A stretch of 64,000 bases of DNA from positions 146,727,428 to 146,791,427 of the forward strand of contig NC_135784.1 of assembly GCF_051106095.1 (NCBI RefSeq), in the 5' to 3' direction. Position numbers and translations under genes: made by a program. This stretch comes from Pogona vitticeps. Its lineage: Eukaryota; Chordata; Lepidosauria; Squamata; Agamidae. The number at the start of each line of letters is the position of its first letter. Position 1 is the first letter of the stretch. The notes beneath the pieces were generated by a model that was not told the origin of the DNA, made no database searches, and saw only the letters and a list, made by a program, of their open reading frames with translations. This document shows, in pieces, positions 20,276-32,099 of this stretch.

Positions 20276-20589
20276 TGACAGCAGTGTGGAAGTCCAGCAA
20301 AATTCTGGTAACATTGCAGGTTTTATGGCTTGGTTCCATTATTTACACATCAAAAATCTTTTGATAATTAGCAACCTTCCTTTCCTGTAGCTTTTTTTTA
20401 CTCTGTTCCATGAACTTAATCAAAAATAGACTACAGTTTATAAGCAGCGAATGCCTTTCTTCTTTTAATTATTATTTCTTTATGTGATGTTCTTCCCAGA
20501 TTTCTAAATAAAATTCTCTCTCTCTCCACACCATACTCATTCACGTTTCTTATATTTTTTTTTACTGAAATAAAATGCCTGCATGGGAT

Positions 20590-20591
<2 letters not shown>
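20276..20591. other. Unassigned spacer
   Basis: Nothing recognised before the (AG)n run. Confidence 0.4.

Positions 20592-20641
<50 letters not shown>
20592..20641. repeat. (AG)n microsatellite
   Basis: About 25 uninterrupted AG units. Confidence 0.95.
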
Positions 20642-20642
<1 letters not shown>

Positions 20643-21118
20643 TTCCCCATTTAACTTATGCTGCTAGTGAATTTAGAAGATGAAACTGTATTATTTGTTA
20701 TATTAAATTAATGTGAACAAAAGTGGAGCTGTTTGTCCAAGAACATATCTGGAACAGAGTTCAGGTTTAGATGCAGAATTCAATCATCCTGTATGTTCCA
20801 TGGGCTACTATTGTTCGTTGTTCATACTGTGCACTTATTCACTTTGCGTGAAGTTGAGTGTAGGCTATACAGTATATGATGAGAGGACTATGCTAATGCT
20901 GTTCCCTCCCCCCCCCAAAAAAATTCTGGCTCACTTGGAGAGGATATATGGATAGATAGCCTTTCCCTCTTTAGATTCTTTTACGTATCAAAAGCAACAA
21001 GAGAGTGGGCAGAGTAGTCCGTTTTATTCTATGTGTGTGAAATGCAGATGCTCTTCTAATGAATGAAAGAGCTTGTGTTTAATGGGGTTTTTCTGTATCT
21101 GTGTGTGTCTCTGTGTTC
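20642..21118. other. Unassigned spacer
   Basis: No gene or repeat recognised. Confidence 0.4.
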
Positions 21119-21119
21119 T

Positions 21120-21312
21120 GTGCTGTCAATTTGTAACTGATGTATAGCAACTCTAATAGGATTGTCAAGGTGAGATATTTAAGGGGTGGTTTTACCCATT
21201 CCTCTCCTTCAGTGAGTTTCTGTGGCTCAGCAGGCATTTAAACCCTGTTCTCCAAAATCCTAATCGATCTTTCTATTCCATTGCATCATTCTGGGAATCT
21301 TAATGGCACTTA
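21120..21312 (-). mobile_element. tRNA-derived MIR-like SINE, decayed
   Basis: TATAGCAACTCTAATAGGAT, TCAAGGTGAGATATTTAAGG, GGTGGTTTTACCCATTCC and CATTTAAACCCTGTTCTCC follow the antisense order of a common amniote SINE whose tRNA-like head lies at the right end. Other pieces are at 49040-49136 and 49672-49868. It is old and low in identity. Confidence 0.5.
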
Positions 21313-21314
21313 CT

Positions 21315-21747
21315 CCAGGATAAATATGCAAAGGGTTATGGCTTTAAGCTTATTAAGTATGCAGCGGATTTTCTAGTTAGGGTGTCATTTATTGTTAGGG
21401 GTTGACAGAAGTAATATTTATATGTGAACATCCAAGGTCCAATTGAAATGGGAAGGACCACCTTAAGCACCAAGCAATGAGAGTTTGTGAATATGCAGAG
21501 GAAAGCTGCAGTTCCAAAATTTTAATGGTATTAAGTGAACAAAGAAGTGTTACCTTAATTAGAAACTATATACTATATTAAAAACCAGAAATAGCTTAGG
21601 TGGTTAAAATTATAGCAGTTGAACACTCAAAACACTGTTTTAACTAAGGAAATCCTTGAAGATTATTGCAACACGATTTTTATTTGCTCAGGAACAAATT
21701 TCTTGCATTTATGTAACACACATGCAAACAATGAGGGTAGCTTCTAT
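21315..21747. other. Unassigned spacer
   Basis: No gene or repeat recognised. Confidence 0.4.
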
Positions 21748-21857
21748 GTTGTTTTTGTTTAGTTGTTAAGTCGTGTCCGACTTTTCGTGACCTCATGGAC
21801 CAGAGCACACCAGGCCTTCCTGTCTTCCATTGCTTCCCGGAGTTTGGTAAAATGTAA
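21748..21857 (-). mobile_element. BovB 3' end, 110 bp
   Basis: Antisense BovB end: TTTAGTTGTTAAGTCGTG, GACCTCATGGACCAGAGCAC, CCTTCCTGTCTTCCATTGC. Flanked by CTTCTAT at 21741-21747 and 21858-21864, so it is a very short, 5'-truncated insertion with a target duplication. Confidence 0.85.
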
Positions 21858-21971
21858 CTTCTATAGGTCATTGCAATTCTGTAGGTTATACTTTCCCCCA
21901 CCTCCATATGGCAGGGTGTCTGTTTCTGACATCAATAGTCACCTTTCTTCAAGTATGAACCATATGGGCAC

Positions 21972-23068
21972 TAGAGATGGGGATGAATATAAAAACAGAT
22001 TGGTTTTTCCAACGAATATAGCCGATTCATTAAATATTTGTCAATCCATATTTGTGCGTTCCAGAAACCCCCACAAATACAAAGGGACAAATATTTACCC
22101 ATTTTTATTCCTCTTTTGTTTTAAAAAACAAACAAACAAAAATACCATTTTGCCTACCAGCCACTGATCAACTGATTGGTGGCAGAAAGGAAGCCACCAC
22201 CCCACCCCTTCCTTTCCCTACCTTAGGCACCACACCACACCACCCCCACCAACACCCTCTTACCTTAATTGCTGCTGCCGAGGTCTTCTGGCCTCGGAGC
22301 CATGCATGTAAAAATGATTCTGCCTTAGCCTGCCTTAAGGGAATCCAGGCTGCCCTTTGCAAAGATGGCAGCTGCAGCTTCCCTACCCTAAATGATGCCG
22401 CATCCGCCATATTTGCAAAGGGCAGCCAGTCTCCCTTTTTACACACTGTGGCTGCAAAGGCCTGATGGAGTAGCTATTAAGGTAAGGGGTGTTGGTGGGA
22501 CTGGGGTGGGGGCTAAGGAAGGGAAAGGAAGGGGTGGGGAGGCTGTTGGGAGGCTGGCTATGTGTGGGCATGGCTGCCTATTGGCTTCTGATCAGCTGAT
22601 TGGCAGCCGATAGGCAGAAAGGGCTTCTGTGCCGTGTGGTAAACTCTCCTGGGGGGACCCAATTTGTGGATGAATAACTCGGATGTTCGATATCCAATAT
22701 TCACCAAAGTTGGCAGGCGTGTTGGGGAAAGTCATAGGAAGCTCTGTTGTGATTCTGGATTCTCTAAGTACCTTGGAGGAGCTTTCCTGGTGGTGCTCTT
22801 TGTGACTATAGAACTCATGAGTCCATGATTCCATGTTCACCAAACTTTCAGGCGTTGTAGAAAGGTGTCTGAGGCAGCTTCTCTGCAAATTTGGTGTTTC
22901 TAGGTGGTTGGGGGCCAGTGTTATAGGCATTTAAAGTGCAGACAAATTGATGGATTGATCCATCGATTCATCGAAGAATATTCGCATATTCGTATTTATT
23001 GATATGTTAACCTTAACGAATAACAGATCAAAACTAATTGCCATTTTTTTTATTTTTCCCCATCTCTA
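21972..23068. mobile_element. Non-autonomous fold-back hAT element, 1.1 kb
   Basis: Starts TAGAGATGGGGATGAATA and ends TTTTTCCCCATCTCTA. It is flanked by 8-bp near-identical direct repeats ATGGGCAC (21964-21971) and ATGAGCAC (23069-23076), the hAT target-duplication length. The interior contains a large imperfect inverted repeat: about 22150-22390 folds onto about 22385-22620 (CTGATCAACTGATTGG against CTGATCAGCTGATTGG, CCTTCCTTTCCCT against AGGGAAAGGAAGG, and a core TTTGCAAAGATGGC...CATATTTGCAAAG). No transposase is recognisable. The small open frames inside are by-products of the fold-back. Confidence 0.8.
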
Positions 23069-23076
23069 ATGAGCAC

Positions 23077-24085
23077 CTTTTTTTTTTTTACTGCAGTGTA
23101 TTTGCACAGGAGAAAATGGAAGGAAAAGGAAGAGACATGTTTTAACTTTCCTGACAAATAGTTTTGATGGTCAGGGATTCCAGTGCTATTAAAAGAGTGA
23201 AGACAGAGAAATAGTTCCCAGTGGCAGAGGCTAGGTTCTCCTCTAACTGCAGCATGAGTGAGAGGAAATCAAGGGAAGCACAGCTTTGCTACTGTGAGAT
23301 TAACCACAAGTAATGGGAGACACATCAGGAGGAAAAAGGGCATTTTACTTCCTATGAACATTTTCCTACCAGCTACAGCTGGGAAAAAATTTATGAATTT
23401 GGTTCCCCCCCCCTCCTTTATTTGCCCATCTAGACCTTCTTTCTTGCAAAAGTCTGAAAATGATCTAAAACAACCTTTCTCAACAATTCTATGATAGCAG
23501 TTGCCCTGCAGGCAACATGGCCATGGTAGCCAAACAAACCCATCTGAAGATACCAGGCTGGGGACAAGATTCTCCTAGAGCTGTAATTTGTGCTGGTGTT
23601 CAACCTTTGCTCAGTTGACCTCGCTACCATTTGTTTTTGTTGAATCTGAACAAGGCAGGCATCTAAACATAGGGCAAAGTAATTGGACATTACACAAATT
23701 TGGATGCCTCATTACAGCTCTTTCCCTATGAGTGGCTATCAGTGCATTTGAGGTCATATAGAAAACAGCAGATTCCCGCCCCCCCCCCCCCCCGATATTC
23801 TATTCCACAAAGTAGAGCTGTTCTATTTAGAGGTTCCTTAGCAATGTCTGCCACCACTTTTGATGAATGCTTATCTCTCCACTTTTTAAATCATTTCTGG
23901 TCTGACATCATCTTATAGTCAAGCGTGTTTTGCTTCAAAAAATAACTACATGCTGTTCACTGAGTGATTTTTTCATATAGGTGCTACAGGAAAAACATCA
24001 GGCAGTTTTTTAAACCATAAGCAAGGGGCTTAGGGATGATTCATCTATTCGATTTAGAGATTTTTAACATGTTTTGAAAATGTCT
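23077..24085. other. Unassigned stretch with a C-run
   Basis: No gene or family repeat. A 16-base poly-C run lies at about 23778-23793. Confidence 0.4.
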
Positions 24086-24089
24086 TTCA

Positions 24090-24245
24090 AACTATAATTT
24101 TAATATTGTGCTATATGAATTGTTTTTAAGGTTATCCCTTATAGTGTTTTTAATAGTGATTAGTGTGTAGCTTTAATTGACTGTGAGCCACCTGGACTTC
24201 TCTATGGGGAGAAAAGTGGCATATAAATAAAATAAGATAAAATAT
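24090..24245 (+). mobile_element. L2-like LINE 3' UTR fragment
   Basis: GTGAGCCACCTGGACTTCTC, then GGCATATAAATAAAATAA, is the characteristic L2 3' end (AAGCCGCCTAGAGTGG...GCATATAAATAAA). Only the UTR remains. Confidence 0.6.
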
Positions 24246-24249
24246 TAAT

Positions 24250-26615
24250 AATGACTAAATGATGAGCAACTGCCGGTGGGAAAAAAAAATCTTCCAGAGC
24301 CCTTGTAGATGAAAAAACAATCAGTGCTGGCAGTGACATATTAAATGGTCGAATAAGCTGACATTATTTATTTAAATATTCCGTTTTCCCATGAAAATAA
24401 TGGTGCCCTGTCGGGCCCAGCAAGAGTTCATCTCCACCTATCAAAGTTCCAGGCTGTTTATTGCATTTTTCTAGTGCCAAAAGCTTTGTCCTGACTTCTC
24501 TGCTCCACTGTTCTCTGTGAATGCTCCAGTTTCTTGCTCCCAAGAAGCACTGGGAGTGGTGCTTCCTTTATGGACATCTCTGTGTGCTATTTTTCAGGGT
24601 TAGTACAATAGGGAAAAAAAAGGCAGAAGAGTCTCCTGGCTGTGTGTGAAAGGAGGGGGAAGTGTATCACTTTCTGTTCCAAAGCTTTTGCTTTTGAATA
24701 AGATAACTGTCACAACCAATGGATAAAATCTACTTAATATCTTCAATAAATAAATAATTGTCCTGAAGGACAGAGAAGAGTGCAACAACAGCTAAACATG
24801 TTTATCTGATAACATGTTGGGAGAGACATTTTGGTGCCGGAGTGAAGCCAAGGGGACCCTGCGGCATCCCATCCCATCCAGGGCGAGCCATCAGAGTGGG
24901 GAAGCCACGTGCTGTTTGTGAAATTCATTAATCATCTGGCAAATTTGTTTTCACACAGGAGCGCTGACAGCAAATGAATGTTACTCCAAGAAGAACACCG
25001 TGCCTAATCCAGACTATTATGGCAATAGCATTGATGAAAACTTCTGTTCTGTGTGCTTTCTCTATGCCCCATTCTTTGCCGAAGCATAATTCTAAATATA
25101 TTCATTCTTTAAAAAGAAAAAAAATCACATATGTTGAAAGAAATAGACATATTTCTATCTGGAATGAAGATAAAAGCACTGCTGCTTATCTCAGAAACAG
25201 GAGCTGAAGTTTGGCTAAAGATTTCGTAACTAGATATATGAACTGAGACTAAACTGATGATGATATTCCATCAGTAAAGTGTGTTTCCCATAAATCTTTT
25301 TTTATTCTCTCTATATATCACATATTCCATTGGACTGACAGTAGTATTACTACTTGTTTGATTATGATCTTTTCAGAAAAGCTTACAAAATGTGCTGAGA
25401 GTTTAAATGGGCTCCTAGCAAAGAACAAAACATGATTACTTGTCTTCTTTTTGCCAAACATTTATGTTCCTTAAGCAATAGGCATCAATGCAGTGGCCCC
25501 TGAGCATGCATATGATTAGGAAGAAGTGGTATTAAGGAATATGTTGTGGATGACATTCAGGATTTTTGAGTTTGTAGACTTCAAGTATCATACAAGTAGA
25601 ATTCGAAAGCCATAAGAATGCTGAATCACAATTTTTCCTGAACCATCAGTGTCAACAAATATATCAAACTACCTACTGCTTGAAAATTACTATTCCTTTT
25701 TTTTTTTTTTTTGTAACTTTGGAGGAAGAAACAAAAACAGGAGGTTGGTCAGGTAACTGATTGGACCACTTTGCTTGGCCATCAGTAAGTGGATTCTGCT
25801 TGAATTGATGGATTATTCCTTGTACAAGGGCCTGCATTCATTGCTATACGCTAGACAGTTCTGAAATGTTCAAAATCAGTGAACAAAACATTAAATAAAC
25901 TTTGGTGGCACACTATTTTCTACGTAATCTACATAGCCTTTTGTATGACAAGATCCCCTTTATATTGAATGATTTCATCTTCCTTTGTAACAATCTTCCC
26001 CCAAAATAAACAACCTCCCCAAGGAAAAAAAAAAGAAAACCCACTACCAACAATACACCCAAAGATGTTCTATAACTGAGTTGAGGCCTTTGGACACAAA
26101 ACATAGATGGCTAAGTGAGTGGCTGGGTTGATAAAAACTAGAGGTAATTTCAAAGGCTGATTTTAATCTTGCTTTGTAAGTGTTCTTCCTGTTCCAGTTT
26201 CTAAAACTCACACACATTTTAAGGAAGGACTGGGCTTCCTGAATTGGAAGTACAGTGTCCAAACAGTCCAGCATGACTACTGCAATTCTCTCAGACAGAA
26301 CTGAGATGGCATCTTTGATCAGTCCTGTCCTCAGCCCTACTTCTTCCAGTCCTACATTAATTATTTTTAATGTACCTAGTTATAATGGTGTGCTAACATG
26401 CCACTATGTTACCTTGCTCCCTCTGCTACCAAAATTTCTACAGACACTTTAAGACTCTTTCCACTTTTTACCTCAGCCCTCCTCCAGGAAAAGAAATAAC
26501 TTTAAACATCAAATTTGAAAGGGGAAGGACTCCTAAAATGACATTAGTCCTTTCCTGCTTCTAGGAAACATAAGAACACAGTCAAAGTACATGGGCCCTA
26601 TTACAATTTCTTCTT
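24250..26615. other. Unassigned 2.4 kb
   Basis: No exon, RNA gene or clear repeat; poly-T near 25695. Open frames here lack family signatures. Confidence 0.4.
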
Positions 26616-26617
26616 CC

Positions 26618-26954
26618 GTGGCGCTGTGGGCTAAACCGCAGAAGTCTGTGCTGCAGGATCAGAAGACCAGCAGTCGTAAGATCGAATCCACGTGACGGAG
26701 TGAGTGCCTGTTACTTGTCCCAGCTCCTGCCAACCTAGCGGTTCAAAAGTATGCAAATGCAAGTAGATAAATAGGGACCACCTTGGTGGGAAGGTAACAG
26801 CATTCTGTGTCTAAGTCGCACTGGCCATGTGACCACGGAAGATTGTCTTCGGACAAAACGCTGGCTCTATGGTTTGGAAACGGGGATGAGCACCGCCCCC
26901 TAGAGTTGGACACGACTGGACAAAAATTGTCAAGGGGAACCTTTACCTTTACCT
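26618..26954 (+). mobile_element. tRNA-derived SINE, family A, copy 3
   Basis: Head CGTGGCGCTGTGGGCTAAAC, B-box-like AGATCGAATCC, body CCAGCTCCTGCCAACCTAG, TGGCCATGTGACCACGG, and tail TCAAGGGGAACC with CTTTACCTTTACC. The first bases of the head are missing. It belongs to the subfamily with GGACAAAAATTGTCAAGG. Confidence 0.88.
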
Positions 26955-26955
26955 G

Positions 26956-27962
26956 GCTATGTATTTGAGGTTGATCACCAGGCATCATGAAAGATAATAG
27001 GGCTTTAAGCTATGGGGAGAGGCCGTAGAAGAAAGGAGACAGATCCCTGCACCTCTAGCAGTCACATGAAAACCAGAATTTTATCAGGTGTAGTTTTTGC
27101 AGATCCTGAACTTCTCTCTTCCAGGTCAATATTAAAGATCCTTGTGCTCTTGTTCATATGCCCATCCTGTCCCAACTACAGCAACTAGAATATAATGTTG
27201 GTGAAACCACTCCACAGAGCAAATAAAATAGCTAAAAGGAAAAATATGTGAAAAGATCATATATAATTCTGGATAACTTGTGTTTTATTGCATATGAAGG
27301 TTGCTAACTTGTTAGCTAAAACCAAGATGAGCATTTATTTTAAAATTTCTATTGAAATTCATAAATGGCACCTATTTAAAATCAGAGGTTTGGCAGAGGA
27401 TCCACATTTTTCCCTGAAATCCATGGAGGTCTATGTCTAACAAGTGAGTGACAGGTTAAAAACTCAGAAGATAATGGTTCCCCAAGCATTTGGAGGTAGC
27501 TTTACCTATGTAAGGTCTGGCTATCATAGATCTAATTTACATGTCAAATATCTGCAGGTGGTTCCTTCCACCTGTTTACTTATTCCACTCAGGCTACACA
27601 CCTGATAAAAAAAACCCCCTCTGTGCCTTGAAAGGATCTCAGCAGCACTCCACGTAGCTGAAAAGCCAAACAGCAGCAATGAGACCCGCCAGTTTTGAGA
27701 TAAAGGGGAAGCAAAATGAAGAAGCCTAGCCCCAGACATAAGCAGCTACATTATTATTGCTAGTCACCTGGTGTTGATTAGTTAGTTCAGATTTTTGTAG
27801 CTTAAACCACACAGAAGTTGACCTACAATAGGCTGCATGCTCACCTTCTCAGTTATAAATGCCTTCAATCACAGCTACTTGTGAGGTACATGGGGTACAT
27901 AGCATCAGAAATTATTCTATAACCTATGCAACAACCAAGCAGTTGTTGTTGTGTAGGTACTA
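26956..27962. other. Unassigned 1.0 kb
   Basis: No gene or repeat recognised. Confidence 0.4.
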
Positions 27963-27976
27963 ACAACTCTCTGGTA

Positions 27977-28171
27977 CTGGTTGTTGTGGGTTTTTCGGGC
28001 TTCTTGGCCGTGTTCTGAAGGTGGTTTTTCCTAAAGATTCGCCAGTCTCTGTGGCCAGCATCTTCAGAGGACAGTGAGAAACGTTAGGAAAAACCACCTT
28101 CAGAACACGGTCAAGAAGCCCGAAAAACCCACAACAACCATTAGATCCCGGCCGTGAAAGCCTTCGCGAAT
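27977..28171. mobile_element. Hairpin-forming dispersed repeat H, 195 bp, with 14-bp target duplication
   Basis: The left arm 27978-28033 and right arm 28085-28140 are 56-bp inverted repeats with about one mismatch (TGGTTGTTGTGGGTTTTTCG against CGAAAAACCCACAACAACCA), separated by a 51-bp loop. A 31-bp asymmetric end follows (TTAGATCCCGGCCGTGAAAG...). The whole is flanked by a perfect 14-bp direct repeat ACAACTCTCTGGTA (27963-27976 and 28172-28185). It therefore moved as a unit by a mechanism that makes long target duplications, as LINE or Penelope-like retroposition does. Related pieces are at 16185-16265 and 42830-42893. The family name is not known to me with certainty. Confidence 0.8.
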
Positions 28172-28185
28172 ACAACTCTCTGGTA

Positions 28186-31100
28186 AATGCAAAATCTATA
28201 CTAATGTTTTGTTTTCTGCAGTGCTGTCTTCGATTTTAGTCCTGTTTGTTTTCTCTGTACAGAAGAACTTTTCAGAAGTTAGGTCTTCGTGCTCCAGCAT
28301 TAGACATCCATTTAATATCTCAAGCTCCCTGTAAATATATCCCCTTATTAATTTGATCAAAATATTGCATTTTTCAAGCAGTGACAAGGTTAATGATCTT
28401 AATGGTCGCTGATGTTTACATACCAGTGTCTCAGGCGATTATTAGTCATGTTATTCCAAATTCAAGGCCTGCTACTTGTCCTCTTGACCTCTTTCCAATG
28501 CAGCTTTTCGTGCCTTGTCAGTGATATTAGGGCATCAGTAGTTTCTATTCTAAACATCTTGCTGATCGTTGGCTGTGTTTTTCCTGCCTTTAAGACAGCA
28601 GTTGCTTTTCTTCACCTTAGGGAGCACATTTCCCTTGGAGTCTGAAGTCTTTGGAAATTGCAGGCGTATTTCCAGTTTAGCTCTTTCCTCTGGCTACAGT
28701 TTCACAATGGGAGGCGACTGTGGGCGTTTAGGGGGCTGTTTTATCAAAATTGCCTTCTTCTGTGAGACACAGCAGCTTGAGGTGCTGATGTCTCCTAATG
28801 TCATGGTGCTGTTTCTCAGGAATCTAGGTAGGATTCTTTCTCTGAAACACCAAATCTGTTCTGCGTGCTCAACTTTTGAAATCTAATTTTAGTGCTGTGG
28901 GTGGTTTATGGTAAGAGAGCACCTACATGTGATGCTAAACGCAGGATGCTAAACAAAGAAACAAAACCAAATCCTTGACATGACTTGTAGTTACGCCTTA
29001 AGTGTCAGAGAAGTTTTTCTGTATCTGATGCAGCTTGGGGCAGGGGCAGGGAAATCTTTCCATTTTGCTTACTCCCAGATTCAATTTTTTTTCAAACCTC
29101 AAGTTCTTTCAGTCCCAAATATGAGATTAACAAATGTTGGGAAATTCTTTAAAATTGAACAAATTTGTTTTGTAGCTGCACTAGCCAAATACATGTCAAA
29201 TTTCTCTAGCTGCACAGCAGACGTTTAGGTATTCATAGCTAAATAGCTTCAAAGTTCACCCCTTTTCTTTTTAACTGGCACTTACAGTCCCCAAAACTCA
29301 CTGCGAGACATTTGTAAGACAAAGAATAAAATGCTTTTTATTTACAATTGAATAAATCAAACAGCACACTGACGATTATGACTCTTTCAGCAACAGACTG
29401 CAACAGACTCTAGAGAGGGAAAAAGACTGGAGAGGTGGAGCTCTCTTTGAATTCAGAAGCAGAACAAAACAATTGATTAGTGCTGGATAGATTGACAGTC
29501 ACCCCAGCTTGGAAAGGTCCTTTCCAGCCACACGGATTAGAGGCAGCATGCGAGATTGCAAAAACTCTAACAATACAATGACTACAGAGATTCCTGGCAT
29601 GGTGAGAAATCCATAGATATGTGAGTTAAAACTTGATAGTGTCTGGAATGAGGAGGTAGAAAAGAAGAGGAAGAAGTGGCAACATTAATCTAGTACTAAT
29701 CTACTTAAATATACAGAGATACAAATCCAGACTTCTGAGAGTTAACAGCTTGAAGCTTTTTACCTTGATAGATGTTCATTTATTTATTAGTTTTATTTAT
29801 ATGCTGCATTTGAGTTTCTCATGCATTAAAGTTTTTTGTGTGTGTTGTTATATTTTGTGGTTTGTTTGTGTGTGTTATTGTTTTGTTCTGTTTTGTTTTG
29901 TTTGCTTGCTTTTTACTCCACTGCTTTCTTTTCAAAAATGAAGAAATTAACAAATCTCAGAAAACTCTTATAAAAACTGAGCTAGAATAAAATTCTCTTC
30001 AGACTAAATTTGGATATCCTACATTTGTACTCCATGCAACACAAACAAATTGAGAATCATTGGTTTGTACTGCCTGCTTGTCTTGATTAACTACTGCACA
30101 ACTCTTCATAGATTCTTCCTTATCTTTTCTTTCCAGCCCCAAGAGATACCATTACCCCATTTACTCAATCTAGAGTGTTATCACATAGAGAAATAGGTTC
30201 TGTTTTGGACCACTTGTGTAGCAGTCTAGTGCAATGCATTTCCTGGCAATCACACAATGTAAAGGTGATTGTGCTCTATCCCAACCCTAGTCCATGATGT
30301 AGGGCTGCTACTTTTGTGGCTCCGCTAGAGCAATTCCCCAACAGATGGAATTTAAGGGAGACTGTTCCCTGCAAAGAGACCTTTTCTGATATGAACAGAT
30401 GTGCACTTTTCCCATCATCTCATCACACTTTCATTACCAAATCTCGGGTGTCATGAAATGTGGACTCAAACCTTATAGAGCAAGGCCCGTTTAAATTGTC
30501 TTTTTCCTTTCCATTTAAGACCATCATTCTTCTCTTCAAGGCTGATCTGTAACTGGAGGAGTCTGGAACTTCCTGAGCTTTTCTTCTGAAGTAGTGAGAG
30601 AGCTCATCTCTGACTGCATTTAGACTTTATACGCAAGGCGGTGGGGAATACAAGACAATAGGATTTGAAGCCAATGTCCTTTTCAGATAAGCAAAAATTA
30701 AACAGGGCTGGACCATCTTTGCTTTTATGTAGGCTTCTGTGTATGTAACCATGACTTTCCCTGATGCACTCTTTTAAGTAGGAATCAGGACGTGTGCATT
30801 GGCTGCTCTATATCTTCCCAGTTCCTCTGACTTTGCTATTCTGCCGGGCAGGAGAGACAAGCCCAGCTCACAAATCTTTGGGGAGTGTTGAAAACAGAGT
30901 CATTTCAGAAGTGCAAATCCAGAAGCTATGAACACTGTGCATTTGCTTATGCTGAACCAGAAAGTATGAGCATAATCACTTTTTTTTTTTCACAAGCTGA
31001 GTAACTGAAAGAAAAAGAAAATACGAAATATTGCTACTGAGTAGTCTGGGAGTGTTGGAGGGGAGAGGGTGGTTCTTCATCACAGTATAAAGCTGGAGCT

Positions 31101-32095
31101 TTTTCCAAGCATTTCTTTTCTGAAGATCCTTATGATTTTGTGAATGGGAAGCATGGGTAAGTTTTTGTTAGTGATTCAGACTGAAAGCTTAATTTGTCAA
31201 AGTTACTTTGAAGGGTGTATTGTTAGTAGAACAAGGCTAACAAAATACTGCTTTGTAGCATTATATGCATTCTATATATTTCCCTCTGATGGTTGGTTTA
31301 CCGTTAAGACTGATCTTTGTATTGCATGTCCACGTACATCATATTCTGCAACATGGCACAGCATGGTGTGGATTGGGAATGGAGGTCACTACTAGCTAAA
31401 GGATTTTTTTCCTGTGATTTGTAGATTGATGTTCTTATTGTAATCAGATTAATTTTCCTGACAAATACTAGGAGATATCACAAGAATCTTTCTCCCCCCC
31501 CCCCCCAAGAAACTGGCTCATGTATATTTGTAGTAACAGCTAATCCAATTAAATTTCTTAGTAAAAACAACAATAATTCACTTGATAACATTTTACAGTA
31601 TAGGGAAATGAATTGTATCTGGAACGGTATGCTTCCCCATTGGTTACAATGGGATTTCCTTTATTTCATTCAATTTTAAAACTTTTAACACTGCTTGCTA
31701 TTTTTTAAAAAAAATCTTCAAATGCTTCACAGCATTAAAAGTACAGTATAATACACAGTAAAGCATATCAACATATATGAGACCACAGGACTGCAGAATC
31801 GTTGGTAATAGAGAATGTGAGCAAAGGAGCACAGTAATTCTGGAGTGTTTCCCAAATAATGGGGGAAGGCACTATCTAGAGATGGAGTATCACCCCAGAT
31901 AGGGCTCACTTTCATGTTGTTATCAGATGACACACACTATATGGAGACAGAATATTAGAAAGAAAATGCCATTTAATTCACTATTGTAGTCACCTGATAA
32001 TAGTATGAGGTTTCAAAATGGGAAATAATTCATAGAGAACAGATGGAGGAAAGCTTCAATGGAATTCAATCTGGTGGCTGTCAAGGAAGCAACTG
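28186..32095. other. Unassigned 3.9 kb
   Basis: No exon, RNA gene or confident repeat was recognised. Open frames at 28412-28645, 28569-28886, 28980-29228 and 31144-31395 carry no motif. A poly-C run is at 31494-31506. 29260-29550 could be an old element but cannot be assigned. Confidence 0.35.
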
Positions 32096-32099
32096 GAAG

